A stretch of 24,983 nucleotides of DNA from TMED27 sp045106175 (GTDB lineage Bacteria; Pseudomonadota; Alphaproteobacteria; Micavibrionales; Micavibrionaceae). The position numbers were made by a program, and so were the translations under genes. The number at the start of each line of letters is the position of its first letter. The stretch's first letter is position 1. Under the pieces are notes generated by a model, which saw nothing but the letters and a program-made list of their open reading frames with translations, was not told the DNA's origin and made no database searches. Positions 24,815 to 24,983 of the stretch are shown here, one piece after another. Where the stretch lies: contig JBGCEF010000028.1 in assembly GCA_045106175.1 (NCBI GenBank), forward strand, positions 1 to 24,983, read 5' to 3'.

Positions 24815-24983
24815 TGACCTGCCCCACCATGATGGTACCAGCATCAAACAAAGATTGTGGTGAGCGTGTCACAAAATTGGAGCGCGGGTCATGCAAAAAT
24901 AATTTGTTCAATTAATCTCCAAAACCCGCATTCAAAAAATATGCAGGCCTCGTCCATTCATTTGTTATTAAGCGGGCACGATG
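24815..24983. mobile_element. Terminus of a second IS of the same type (continues past window)
   Basis: From 24815 the sequence TGACCTGCCCCACCATGAT followed by GGTACCAGC closely matches the left end of the IS3 element at 14348 (TGACCTGCCCCGCATAGTGG then TACCAG), in the same orientation. Similarity fades after about 30 bases, so it is a related element rather than an exact copy. The rest lies beyond the window, so completeness cannot be judged. A palindrome GTCACGTGAC lies just left of it at 24804-24813. Confidence 0.6.
24912..24983 (-). CDS. Possible C-terminal tail of an ORF entering from the right
   Basis: A minus-strand frame is open from the window edge to a TAA at 24912 (23 codons, ending TRPAYFLNAGFGD). 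It lies inside the putative second IS, in the position where an orfB tail would end, but it does not resemble the tail of the first IS3 OrfB. Too short to identify. Confidence 0.2.
   Translation of the reverse strand, partial: HRARLITNEWTRPAYFLNAGFGD

Overview
The window looks like chromosomal DNA from a moderately AT-rich alphaproteobacterium. The basis is a Dot/Icm-type (IncI-like) coupling module, a pilin-like family I associate with alphaproteobacteria, and a remnant resembling an alphaproteobacterial initiator tRNA. This placement is inference; no rRNA or other firm marker is present. The order Micavibrionales or a neighbouring group would fit but cannot be shown from the sequence.

Layout. 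Positions 1-3814 are core-like: the start of an unknown minus-strand gene, a BKACE/DUF849 beta-keto acid cleavage enzyme, a divergent arginyl-tRNA synthetase (argS), and a Fic-fold protein whose catalytic motif is degraded. Positions 3811-9226 are a minus-strand cluster read right to left: a DotM/IcmP-like protein, a single-pass membrane protein, a DotL/IcmO-like ATPase with a long Pro/Gln-rich tail, and a pilin-like anchored protein. This is the coupling arm of a type IVB secretion or conjugation system; none of the core-complex genes lie in the window. Two tRNA genes (Thr-TGT, Gln-TTG) follow at 9452-9626.

Positions 9786-11823 look like an integration site: a 48-residue unknown gene, a large serine recombinase, and a fragment resembling the 3' half of an initiator tRNA. 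Positions 11824-14327 hold a LysR regulator divergent from a two-gene redox operon (glutathionyl-hydroquinone reductase and an NADPH-dependent FMN reductase), which suggests a quinone or electrophile response.

Positions 14348-15638 are an IS3-family insertion sequence with orfA, orfB and a canonical -1 slippery heptamer. To its right are an orphan C-terminal reading frame, a methyl-accepting chemotaxis protein, a secreted Cys-rich unknown protein, a truncated IS30-type transposase, and a 1777-residue giant secreted protein. The giant protein has an N-terminal coiled coil, tandem Ig/cadherin-like repeats, a beta-helix-like section and a type I secretion C-terminus. A second IS terminus nearly identical to the left end of the IS3 element begins at 24815, so 15639-24814 lies between two same-type, same-orientation IS ends and may be a mobile or rearranged surface-function island.
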